Shown here: positions 1-12,500 of the stretch, piece by piece
How the letters are laid out: every line of letters begins with the position of its first letter
Position numbering within the stretch: the stretch's first letter is position 1
Assembly: GCF_905475345.1 (NCBI RefSeq)
Contig: NC_066604.1
Span: 3,378,001 to 3,442,000 of the forward strand
DNA: 64,000 nt
Reading direction: 5' to 3'
Source: Vespula vulgaris
Taxonomy: Eukaryota > Arthropoda > Insecta > Hymenoptera > Vespidae
Program-made: the position numbers and the translations under genes
The notes under the pieces: generated by a model
Seen by the model: the letters and a program-made list of their open reading frames with translations, nothing else
What the model was told of the DNA's origin: nothing
Databases searched by the model: none

Positions 1-115
1 TATAACGCCGGAATCCTCAGACGTTTCGGCGCCCAATGCCGACGTCTCGTCGATGACGTCGACTCTACAAAGACCTCGACGACTATTGACTGCGTCATTC
101 CTGCGTCGGCACTCT
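1..115 (+). other. GC-richer open stretch at the left edge, possible exon end
   Basis: The first 115 bases are visibly richer in G and C than the following sequence and are open in at least two plus-strand frames. The second frame starts with residues reading ITPESSDVSAPNADVS and has a serine- and arginine-rich character. The stretch then runs into a CT microsatellite. It could be the end of an exon from a gene to the left, or a GC-rich regulatory patch. I do not recognise a protein family, and no splice site within it decides between these readings. Confidence 0.2.
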
Positions 116-146
116 TACTCCCTTCCTTTCATAGCTTCTTGCCATC

Positions 147-147
147 C

Positions 148-174
<27 letters not shown>
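147..174. repeat. CT dinucleotide microsatellite
   Basis: Nearly pure CT run of about 28 bases, continuing into a pyrimidine-rich tract. Confidence 0.95.
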
Positions 175-178
<4 letters not shown>

Positions 179-3100
179 TCCTTCTCTTTCATTCTTATTT
201 TCAAGAAATAACCTCGGATTTATCGAAAAAAAAAAGTTTTCATACGTTCGTACTTCGTTTCTTTGGAATTTCGACTCGATAGTTCGCGATCTTATCTGCA
301 CTGCGAAAGAAAACTGCTTATTGGTCTATACAAAATAATATGACTTCGGAAGACTTCCTTCTACGCTAACATAGATCATAAATTGAAAGATGAAATTTTC
401 ACGAGTTTTCGACTTCCGTCGTACCTACGTATTACTGCGATATTTAGCGATCGTACCTAAAGCACTTTTTTCATCTCGTTTCATTCCGCTGAAGTTACGA
501 ATTCACGTTTTTGCGTCCTCGGATTAAAATGACCCTTCCTAGCGAAATGAAAATGGCCTCGTCATGGCTGATTGCATGGATGATACTTTCGACTAGGTGC
601 AATTACACCTGTACCTTGTTCCAGGAGACTTTTAAATGCGAACGATATTTCTTTCGTTTCGCCAAAGTTTCTCTAATCGTTAGGTTCTTCTATATCTGCA
701 TTTGAAAACTTCGATTGGTTCTATTAAAGAAAAATCAAGAGAACAATCCCTGAATTTTCCCATTTTCCTCTCGAGCTAGGATATTAATACGTTAGAATGT
801 TAAAAATTATGAGACATTTTGTCGTTTAAATTTATGCTGCGATTCTTATCGATTTTCGAAACAAGAGTTAAAGTTTTTCTAACGTGGAAAGAACGATGGT
901 CTTGAGTCGAGTAAAATAGAAAAGATTTTCATCGACACTTTAATGCGTATGTATCTACATGCAAATCGCATAATCCACTTGAAATAGAATGGAGAAGAAG
1001 ATCAACGTTAACGCGGTACTGACGATTTACGACTACCCGTTAGGTTTAAGGAAGCTCTAATAGACGTACTACTACCCCCCATCGACCGTGGAACAAGTTT
1101 AATTCGATTCGCCGTTGGATATCCTGAAATAGAATTTTGGAAGATATAAGTGGTACGATCCTAATGATGAGGTCGTACGATGAAACTTACGTACTATCAA
1201 GTTGACTTCAAAAGACAAATTCTACAAGAGTTCGACTGTCATCATTGCTAGAAGTCAACGAGCAGAAATTCAATGTTTAGCATCGTCTCTGACAGCAGAT
1301 AAAAAGAAATTAGCAAAATTAATTTGATAAGGAATATGATGCGGAAGAATAGTTGAAAACGATTAAACGAAAATAATAGAAGAAATATGATGCCAACGGG
1401 AAAGTAAGAGGCACTCTATCGTTGCAAAAGAAACATGGAGACAAATCGAAAATCGAAATCACTGATAAAGAAAGGAAAAGTGTTGCCGACTTAGTTTCTT
1501 GCCGAACGGCTGTGACCCGGATTTTCTTGCGCTCTCGACCAGCTAATCAAATTTTATTGGATTCCTTTGGACCTATCCATTTTTCTTTCCTTTTATTTTT
1601 CTACTCTTCTCGTACACCTTGCTTTTTAATAATGCTCCACCATGAATGTTTTTCTCTTTCTCTTTATACTTTTCTTTCGTACTCGTCGCTTTGTCTTCTT
1701 TTTTGTCAAACTTTCACGTTCGTGATAGCATCGCGAATGAATTAACTAGAATCGAAAAGTCGCTGATTTATTTAATATTCTAACGATCGAACGTGTATCG
1801 AGCTTTAGTTTCTACATCGATCGATGGCTAATATATCGATTTAAATCGTCCCGACGAATTTGACATTATCACGACTTAAAGCCGATCGACCGTCGTAATA
1901 TTTAGTCGTTTCAAGATTTTCTCGAGATCGTATTTACGGTTACCAAGGATACACGGTGTAGGTTTTTATCTGGTATCTACGTACGGTAAAGGAAGCCCGT
2001 TTTCTCGTCTACCGTCTTCCCCGATAAAAAGACTCCTTCCCAGACATCCAGTCTAGAGCCCAGTACAGCTCCAGACTCCAGTTCTACGGTCCAGACACGA
2101 AATATAGCTTGTTATCTTGAAAATTACGCTTCCTTTCAGCTCGCCTACCACTTCGATCGGGAAAATCCTACCTTGAGATTTCTATCCTTGGTGTTGATTT
2201 TTTTCTTTTTCTTTCTTTTTTTTTTAATATATCCCGTTCACTGCTCTCTTTTCTACATTATCTCTTTCCCTTTCTTCTTCTTTCTTTTTCCTTCTTACTC
2301 TTTTCATTTTATATGGCGTAAAGACTATAGCAAGCAGCAAGTAATGAAAAGTTCGTCGAATCTGCACTTCGAATCGTTCAAGTTTTCTCACCGTTCATCC
2401 TTCGAAAGCGTAGTTAAGAAGATTTAATGACTATTCGAGCGTGGCTGATGTACTTGTAGTCGATCGAACGATACAAAGAGTTGAGTTTTCTCGAAGAAGA
2501 TCGAAGGAACAACCGATGACGAGGAAACCAAGCGAGGAGTGGCCGTCCGAAGAGGAAGCACTTATATTCTTCCTTGGGAATACGTAGCGACGATTCGTAC
2601 AAACTTTTAATTGGATCACGCTCGAAGACGCTTTGTAATTTTCGACGAAATCTTTCCGTTGAACGATCGATCAAATCTTTTCCTCGATATCTCTATATAT
2701 TCTTTTTTTTTCATAATCCAAGTCTCGATAGAAAATATTTTAAATGTTTGAGTTGGAAAATGGAAAGTAAAATTTATTTCTACGAGAAAATTAATCAGCG
2801 TCCATTTGATTGTTCACGGTAGAAAAAACATGGGATAGAATTAAATATCATTCGACGTTGTGATATCCGGTATGGTAAAGTTTAATTTGCAAGAAAAGTA
2901 AACGTGAGAAAAGCCAAAAAGATGCGACGCTTTAATGGCAACTCGGTGTTAGTTGGGCGCATTAGTCGTGTGTATATATATATATCCAACAATGGACGCG
3001 CCTACATTCTCTTGTGGCGGCAATTAAGGTTATCGAGGCGTGTCAGAGTAACGTTATCCTCGCGATCACCTTTGAGAGTCAGGACGACAAGGATTTATCG

Positions 3101-3188
3101 TCTTTGTGGCTTCTCTTCTTACTTCTCATATCACGAGCGAGGTTTGCAACTTTTCTTTCCCTTCCTCATCCTCCTCCTCCTCTTCCTG

Positions 3189-3231
3189 CTTCTTCTTCTT
3201 CTTCTTCTTCTTCTTCTTCTTCTTCTTCTTC
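3189..3231. repeat. TTC trinucleotide microsatellite
   Basis: About 14 tandem TTC/TCT units. The tract produces spurious poly-Ser and poly-Leu reading frames on the plus strand. Confidence 0.95.
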
Positions 3232-4403
3232 TCATCTTCTTAGCTTCCTAGAGTTTGCTCCCAAGCGAGATTCCCTCGATTACAACTTCGATCTTCAACT
3301 TTCCTGAAGGATCCTCCAAGAGTAGTCGATCCTTGGAGCGTCTCCTTTTCGATAAGACTGTCGAAGGAAGAAAACCTTTTTCCTTCTCATTTTTTATTTA
3401 CTTTTCTTTTCAAATGCTCGATAAAAAGAACAACAGCTGATCTTTTTTTCATTCAAGCTCGTTAATAAACTTTTAAAAGACCTTCTTCTTAACTCTCGAT
3501 AGGGAGCCTCAAATATTCGAAGTTCGAGATGGCCAATCGAGAGATGAACCGACTGGTCCATTTTTGATATAGGTATTGTTTCTTATCTCGAGTTCGGTAA
3601 TAAAATGATTTCTCATTGTCAGATAAAGTGGAAGAAGAATGGCAGGATAAATTTTCGTCGAACAAAAAGGGAACAAAAAGGGTTCCATCTATGACAGCTA
3701 CTGTGTTAATACTCAATACCTGTGGGTTATCGAAAACAAATACTTCGTATCGGATTAAAAATATCGCTGTGATCGGTCGAACGAAGCATCGCTAAACGAT
3801 TTATTGGTATCTATACACCTATTAATTTACTAACGGAAAATGACGTGCTCTCTCTCGTGAAAGCTTTAACGCGTAATGTCATCGAGTAAAGAACGAAAAA
3901 AGAGAAAGAAAGAAACAAACAAAGAAATAACAATGTAGCCTGTAAAAAAAGCTTTTACTTAGAGGATCGTACTTACGTTTGATCTATCGTCCTTTTGCGA
4001 AACTTCAGCGAAGATTTTTAAAGGAGATTCCTTTTATAGGAATATTAAAAAAAAATCTTATCCAAAAATTTGGTTTGCTAAACGAAAAGATGGACGATTA
4101 AATCTTTATTAATAACTATTTACCGTGAGAGGCCACTCAGTTTTCGACCTCGAGGATCGAGAGGTATCCCTCTCTTTCTCACTCTTCTCACCTTCTGCAC
4201 ATCATCGAACGACCCTGGGTATATCGATTTTGCATTTACCCCGGGTAAATATCCGTGAAGCGTGATAGTTACACGTAGGATTGCAGCACAGTGACTCTCT
4301 CTCTTTTCCCTTCATTCTCTTACACGTATTACTAGCAAAACGATCATTGGTTGCATCTCTCTCTTTCTCTTACTCTTCAGTCTTGCGTCGTTCTTTATTT
4401 TTT

Positions 4404-4428
4404 TATTTATTTATTTATTTATTTATTT
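4404..4428. repeat. ATTT tetranucleotide repeat
   Basis: Six tandem TTTA/ATTT units inside a T-rich stretch. Confidence 0.9.
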
Positions 4429-4927
4429 TTTGTAACTTTTTTTCACGATGATCGGCGTATGAAAGCGTTAGTTTTACGAGCGATTAGATCAAAAAATTTC
4501 ATCAATCGTACCCGACCCTTTAAAGTGTTTCTAACATAGATGCATAAAATAAGATACAATCTATAAATGATTAGATGTCGTTTGTATCGAGAAATAAAAT
4601 GGGATGCGGATGGGATACGGATTTGAAAACTCTTCCTTATATATGAAAAAAGAAACGTATCGTTGCTCTTTCTCATCTCAAGTTCGGCGACCTATCCCAT
4701 ACCCTTATCTCTTGCAGTAGGAATATTTTCTCGGGGCGATGTTCAACATTTTCCTCTCAAGTACGTGAGATCGCAAAAGCATATGTTACGAACGTGTTGA
4801 ATGTCTCGCAGAGCTTGCTTCCAAAGTACTTTGCGTGACACGCGTTCCTTCCCACGTACATATGTACACGTACACGTGCATACCCATGCATTACGTGTAT
4901 TTACGTACGTGCTTATAAACGTAAGAC

Positions 4928-4949
4928 CAGAGAGAGAGAGAGAGAGAGA
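4928..4949. repeat. GA dinucleotide microsatellite
   Basis: Eleven tandem AG/GA units. Confidence 0.9.
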
Positions 4950-6534
4950 AACGGACTAACCTTCATAAGTGCAAAATAGAAAGGAATGATAAATTATAAC
5001 ATTAGTCATAATAATAATAAATTAACGATACTAATAACGGAAATAATAGCTACGAGCCACGACGAAGTAGAAAAATTTTAAGCAATAAGTATAACAGAGC
5101 GGAATAGAAACGCGTACGATATAATTTTTAATTCGTATCAGAATACCGATCGTCTTATAATCGAAATAGTAGGGGATTTGCAAACTTGATCTCAAACACG
5201 AGGATGGAATGCCACTAGACGTAGATATGTATCGTTAGATTATTGATTCGAGACGTATTCCTACGTGTTAATGCAAACTGAAGAGCCTGGATCTTAGAAA
5301 ACAGGATAGTGTTCCTAGATGACAAGTTTAAATATACATAGACGTTACATATTTAATGGTCTTCATGAAACATAGCATTTTTTAAGAGAGAAGAAAAAAG
5401 AGACGAGGACAGACTTGGCTAGAATACCATAAGAAGATTGACACTATCATCCTAAATTTAAGAAACATAAGTCATATACGTCGATTAATGTAAAATTATA
5501 AATAGTCGTTGACGAACGACATCATCGCATGTTTTGCTCGTCTACTGGTAAGGAAGTAAGATTTTTTGTAAAAAAATTCGATTCGCAAGGGTTTGTATGC
5601 AAAATACATTGAAATCCACTTTGGTGTTGCACTTGCATAACGATGCATTATGTATGAGAAATTATGGAAGCTAAGCAAAAAATAGGTATGTACCTACTGT
5701 ATATATCTCGTGAACCCTGCCAACACGAAGTGTTACGATTCTGTCTCTTCCTTTTTTGTTTCCTTTGGCATATCTATCAAGGACATGGTTTTTCCTTGCC
5801 TATACTCACGCTTACGGAAACAGGTATTTTGTTCCTAAGTTTTACAAGTAGAAATTTCATGTCAAGCGGGCGGAGTCACATCAAAGTGATATCTATAACT
5901 TTGATCTCACATACTTGTTAAAGGAGGCATTCGTTGTAACAAGCTAAACATTTTACTAGTTAGAATGAATCGATATAGCAAGTTATAGAAATATTTCTAT
6001 ATTCCATGTAGAAAGGGAATATGTTATTAACAAAAGTTCTACATGTATGCGCGCTCCATTTTTGCATGAAAAAGATTATTCGAACAAGCGAAAGAAGCTA
6101 CGAAATTATCGAAAAATGTGGAGATTTTAATAAATTCTTGTACCTCGACTAACTAAATTTTTCATACAAAGGAAAAAATTGCATTAGAATAATCTGTTAG
6201 CTAACTCGAATGTTTCTTTCGATCCATAAACGTCACACTAATCTTTCAGATCTTTCTCTTATCAATGTTGCACGTTACCGTGACCGTATACAAGCTTATC
6301 TACTCATTTCAATCATTTGACGAGAGTGTAACCAACATGGAAATGTTTCAAAGGCAGACCTCGACTTTATCGGTTCGGAACTATAATCGCTGGTATCTTT
6401 GAAGAAGAAAGAAACAAGTTGTATAATATGTATCGCAATTCGCAACGCTGGAGATAATATATTGCATGTACCTGTGTAGAAAGAACTATTAAAAAATTAA
6501 CTTGTTCGCGTCGGTAATCATCAGCCTTGTGATA

Positions 6535-6586
6535 GTTAATCATAAATAACGCAAAACTTAGTTAACCATAAATAACGCTTAACTTC
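6535..6586. repeat. Imperfect 26-bp tandem duplication
   Basis: Two adjacent 26-base units, 6535-6560 and 6561-6586. Each starts GTTAA(T/C)CATAAATAACGC and ends with AACTT plus one base. The shared core CATAAATAACGC is identical in both. Four positions differ, so this is an old or constrained duplication rather than a simple microsatellite. Confidence 0.8.
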
Positions 6587-9500
6587 AACGCGATCGCGAC
6601 GAGATTCGATTAAAATGGATGAAGAGACGAGGCTGATAGAGAATCAAGAAGGCACGACGCAACGCCGATAAATTTCATAATATTTCTCGCATTTCAATCG
6701 ATTTCATCGAACGCGGTATACCGTTTTCCCTCGCTTTACCTCGATGAAAATACATCTTTACGAATCCATTAGCAACACGACAACGTTTTTTCCTACTTTT
6801 ATCTATTCATACGTTTCTTCGTTCCATTTGCGCGAACATGATTTCGAAACTATGCCGCGAAAAGGAATTGTCGATATTGTCGTTCCATCGACAATGATTA
6901 ATAATAAATATCGAAACGTAATAAAATCCGTTTCGTGCTTGCGTGCGCACGTGTGTATCCAAATTTGATATTCGTTAAAATTATCGCTTTCCGCTATTCA
7001 CCGAAATATAACTGTTTATTTCGTTTTTAAATTCATTGTTACATTGACGCGACAAGCATTGAAATAAGCATCGATAAGCCTCGTTTTATGCGGACACATT
7101 CTGAAATTCGGCAACAAACACGATTATCGTGGCAGCATGAAACGCGAACAATGAGCAATACCGATTTTCGGACTTGCAAATTAACGACGCTTTCTTCCGA
7201 TCGATCGATAGGAAACGAGAAACGATTGGTTAATTTCGGTCATTGGAAATGAACGGAAAGCTGCATTGAGGCTAGGTTTCTTCGCACATAAACATAAACA
7301 AAATATACCGCACATTTCCAATCAGCAATCTGATTGAATATTTCGTTGCGTGGATATTGCTGATTTTCATATTAAGTGTAGATGCCTTATAATTTACATG
7401 TATGAGTAGGTAATAAAAATGCGACCAATAAACGCTGCTTCGAATTGATAAGTTGAAATTAAACGAGAAATTAATAGGGATTTTATTTGTGAGTGAAAGT
7501 AATTAGGTTAATTGTTCTATTCTATGGTAATATCAAGGTATTAGAACGAAATGGAGCAATTCTAAGAGACCAAAAATAACGGCATCCTATTCGTCCGCAA
7601 AGAGAAAGCAATTCCATTGGCGAATTGAAAGGCTGAAAGGCAGGCATTCCTGTCCGAGGGAGCTATCGCCTTCTTTACATCTATGGCCTTTATGTAGCTA
7701 TCGTTATTTATATCGGTTCTTTTTTCCTCATTTATCGGACTATATTGTGAAAACTAGGACGGATGGGTTACGTCTTCTTGGTCGGTAGGGTTTAATATAA
7801 TCAATTTAATGAATTCATTTCGGTTCAATTCGATTCTACAGAGATGGTAATTACGGATAGATTTTAAGAATTTTTGTGCTTCTTTCTACCATTCTTCATC
7901 CATACGATTATTTATGATTTTGTATATTATATTTAATGCGTAATAATATCTATATTTGATATACTTTCTTGGAGCTCCGAAGTAATTCCATTACAAATTG
8001 CACACGATGTCGGACGAAGAGGTTGTCGTTGGAAAATAAAAAGCAGCGCGTACATGCGGGTGGTTCGGCCGTGTCGCGCATAGAGACTTTCCCTTTATAC
8101 GCGTGTGTTTCGTCGTTAGAACGGATGATAGCCTATCGCTCGATAAGCGATGCAACAGCGTTTACTTTCGTAGCCCTCTAAAATCCCTTTAATAGACCTC
8201 TCCTTTTCGTCAACTGGCTAATCGTCGCAGGACATAATTTCCTCTGATCGATTTTCATCATGTTTGCAAAATGACAGTCGGACGAACAACGAGGCGTATA
8301 TTCTATTTTTATTAAATTTCTTGCAAGCCGATTTTATTCCTCACGCAGCATGTTAATATAATATATTAATTTCTCCATAATTAAAAAAAGTGGCATAGTT
8401 CTCTTTTACTCTCTCTCTCTCTCTATCTCCCTCTTTGTCTCTTTAGTATAAGTATATTATATTGAATGTTAAAATTGACCTGAGATAAGCTTGGAACGTG
8501 CTCTGTAAGCATATTCCCAAATTAATTGTACCTGTAAATTCGTTTTATCTTTATTCGCGTTTTTCATTATTCATTAACGAGATGGCTCGCGAAAGGACTC
8601 GACTCGATCGCGATTATAATTGGAATTTTCGCTTAATCATCAATCAAATTTACTTAATCGCATAATTTCTGGACGATTACCCGATTATTTTTTTTTTCGT
8701 TTCGGTTCGAATTAACGATTCGACGAAGTACAGCCAAGCGACTGACCGAGTTTTAAAATGCCGCCGTCTATACACTAGCACGTTTTAATTTCGTTCGGCG
8801 GTAGACTCGCGAACGACAAGGACAACTAAGGAAGGTACTTTGAGGGAGTTTTAATTAGAAATTTATTCGTGTTGCCGCATTTAAAGTCTAACAACACTGC
8901 ACTCGTTTTCCGATGTTCATCACAGCTTTCTATTTCTTTTGGTCTCTTCACTTAGCTAAAGCTTTCCTTGTGTCGAGTACCAAGACAAATCAAATTAGGA
9001 GAAGTCGGAGGAGATGGCGATATTTACGCAACGATTAAACGCTTCCTCGAAGTTTCGACGTATTTTGTGCTGTCGAGATTGAATGCCGGAAGGAGAACGA
9101 AATAGCTTACATCTTGGAGAATACAAATTGTCGTCTTTATACGGAAATTTTCAAACTATTGTTTGGTCGTATTCAATTTATGTATTTTCCTACTGTTATT
9201 GTTTGTTATTTTCTTGCCAACATTATTCGTACAAAACACTTTACACACATTCCTTTTAACAAGAAAAACTTGTAAGTAGGTATTCTTTACCTATCGAAGT
9301 CTCATAAAATTTCAAATCTCCGATTCGATATAAGCTCGCCTCAAAAGGCAAGCAAGTGGAAAATACTAGTGTTTTTTATTTAGATATAAAATAGAGATTT
9401 TCATAGGGAGTTAAATATTTTGCATTTAAGTCAATGGATCGAGCTGTCCGAAGTAAAATATTATAACAGCGATTGTGGTTGTTTCGAATGATGTACAGGT

Positions 9501-12500
9501 TGGTTCGTTTCGTAGCTTCTTCAGCGAGCAACCTCGGTCGGGCCTGCAACGAAATTAGTTCGAAACTATTCTCGATTCAATTTGCAGGAATATCCGATAC
9601 CACCGAGTACGTACACTTAGAATCCCTTGAGCGTTGATATCGACGCCGCTAACTCGTATGAATTACTCGGCCCAACTATAGTACCTACTTGTCGCCTCGC
9701 TCACCTACTCTCCTGAAGTAATCCAAAAATTAAAAAATTGTGTCAAGAACGGAGTACGGAGATAATAATTGTTCGTGCAGCGTTAAAGGACACGAGTATT
9801 ATGAATTTGAACAGTGATGGATAGTCCGCAGACGATTTATTGGACACGCACATACTTAACGGAGACTTGAAAATGGAGTCGGCCGAGTCAGCTAGTCCAT
9901 TACTCTCTTTTCAACTTGTTAACCGACTTTACGATCGCCCAAGCCATCGAACCATCAATTTTCAAAGTTCCACGGTGCGTGTAGCTAAAGCGAAATAAAA
10001 CGGCCGGCTAACTCCATCTTCGAAAGTCATCGTAGGGAGGAAACCTTTTGTGAGAAATGGATCCTTTCGCATTTTAAATGATCGCACTTCGACACCATAC
10101 TTTCTTTTTCATTTTAGCCATTTTAGTCCCTTGGAAGTGAAGAGAGAAAGAGAGAGAGCGAGAGCTCTGAAATTTTAAGTAGCAATAAAAAAATTAATGT
10201 GTTGTACGAAGTATGTATCTATACGAAACGTTACCTCAAAACGTGCCGTTTCTAGCTTTTCTACATCTTTCATTTTTCAACCTATCTTAATATTTGGCCT
10301 TTCTTAATATTTATCTATCGAGGGAATAATATACAATATGAATACATGCATTTTACATCGAATGTAATCTTTTTGACGGTACCAAATTTGTTTGACAAAA
10401 TATCATCGTCGTATCGAACAAAGCAGTGTGGATGGCCACCATTGTTGGCCTCTATGCAAACATTTCCAACTTGGTTGCTTCACAATAACCACTAAACCCG
10501 ATAAACAACGCCGGACCTTTATTACACTCTCATGGCAGATGTTATGGAAATGATGTTTCGACGGTATTTCCAACGATTTCCTGAATTATTTCTATATTTC
10601 CTTACGCGTCAACGTGTACAAACTCACGATGTCTTTTACTTTTGAGAAATCTTTTCTTTATTTAGAGCGGCACACACAAGTTTCCTAGCTCTTTTCTAAC
10701 TACGGTAAGAGAAAATACATTAGATAAAGTTAGACGCTTAAAGCATAAAACTCGATTATCGATTACGTGTTCTGTTAACTTCTTAAGTACGATCCTGTTA
10801 TTTTGTTTTTTTTTAGAAAGAGAAAAATCGATTAGCTTTCCAAGAATAGTAACCTCGAACAATGCAAAAAGATACTGATGTTATAGAAATTTTATAAACT
10901 TTTAAACAAATATAACTCGATCTATATATAGGATCGATCAATTTTAATGTTGTCATAATAAATAAAAAAGAAGCGGATCTACAAAGTATATATATATTCG
11001 TTCTTCACAATAGTTTTTTCGATTCAAAATTTGAAAGAGGATTATTTATTATTCCGAAGGATTCTTTATCTACAAGAAAAAACAATTTTGCTTCGTACGG
11101 CACACTAATTTCTCCATATTTAATTAATTAAAAGTGCTTGGAACTCTTTATTCGAGTAACTTTAATATATAAATAATGCGTATCGAAGTTTATACGTGCC
11201 AATAAATTGAAACGGTAACAAGAGACTGCATAAAGAAGTAAAATAAAGTTTCCGACGAATATAAAAGTTTCTAATTATATTTATGTATATCTATCATCTG
11301 TAAACGTGATGCGTATCTGTGTATGTATTGATATATATTTGAATGTAATTTTTAACAGACCTATTTCCTTTTGCTTGTTTTATTGATTATAAGTATAGTC
11401 ACACGTCAGAGGTAAATCTAAAGTGCAAAGGGTTAAGCTTTAGAGATTCGATGCAGATACATGCACAGCAACGTTACGTATACGTGTATATGCTTTGAGC
11501 TACTTGCATTATATTTGGTTTGCGTAGGGAAGAATGACATCGAGATGTTTACGATGATGGATTGTAGAATTCGCTGTTCGTGAAGTAAAATCCTCTTCGA
11601 GGTGAATGTTAAGAACAGGTATACGGATTTCCGAAAGTTAGGACAAGTTTCCTTTAAATTTTATTACGATATAATATTAAAGCTTGGTTATTGCATCTTA
11701 AAGGGCGTGGCTTTTAAAGAATTAGTATACAATGCTCGAATCGCAATGATGTATTTTTAATAGATAAGAGGTAATCCTCTTATCTCTCAGATAATAAAAT
11801 GTTACAAAATTTGGCCAAAAATGGCTAAACCAATCCTACTGAAATTTAGGAGAATACTTTTGCGAAATATGAAATTGTTTTGTATCGAATTGCAAGCAAA
11901 CTGCTTAGTCCTCTGGTCAAATGTTGAAAGAGATAGATCTGGTTCCTTGTGTCAAGAGCTTAGTCCTTGTCAAAGGACTTAGTGCGGTCGTGCTTAAAGA
12001 TATTCCATGCTTCATACGATTCTGTCCTCAAAATTGAAAATACACATTTCATTGGCTCGAATATTTTAGATACATATGTAGGTTAGATATATATCCCAAA
12101 AATGTATAAACTCTTAAGCTTAGCTAAATCCTTGAAACCTGGAGTTCACACTAGAATCGAATAAAATGCTTCAATGTATATACGTATATATCCGTATGGA
12201 TTGGTACAGCCGGGCGAGATGTTAGATTCTACATATAACAATAAGCTAAAAAACAAATAGTAACATTGTTTCGTTTGCAGGCCTTATTTTCGAGAAAATC
12301 GTGTTTAAAAATTTCACTCGGTTGCCTGCGTTTGATATATTTCTGTCGGTCGAAGTGCGAGGAGTGTTTGTAGCAACCGTGAGTACATAAATACGATAGG
12401 ATCTTACACTCTTTCATCTCAAAGAAAACTTTTATATAAATCATAGAGAAAATGGATTCTATTACACATTATTACACATTGTTAGTATCTCATAATTGGA

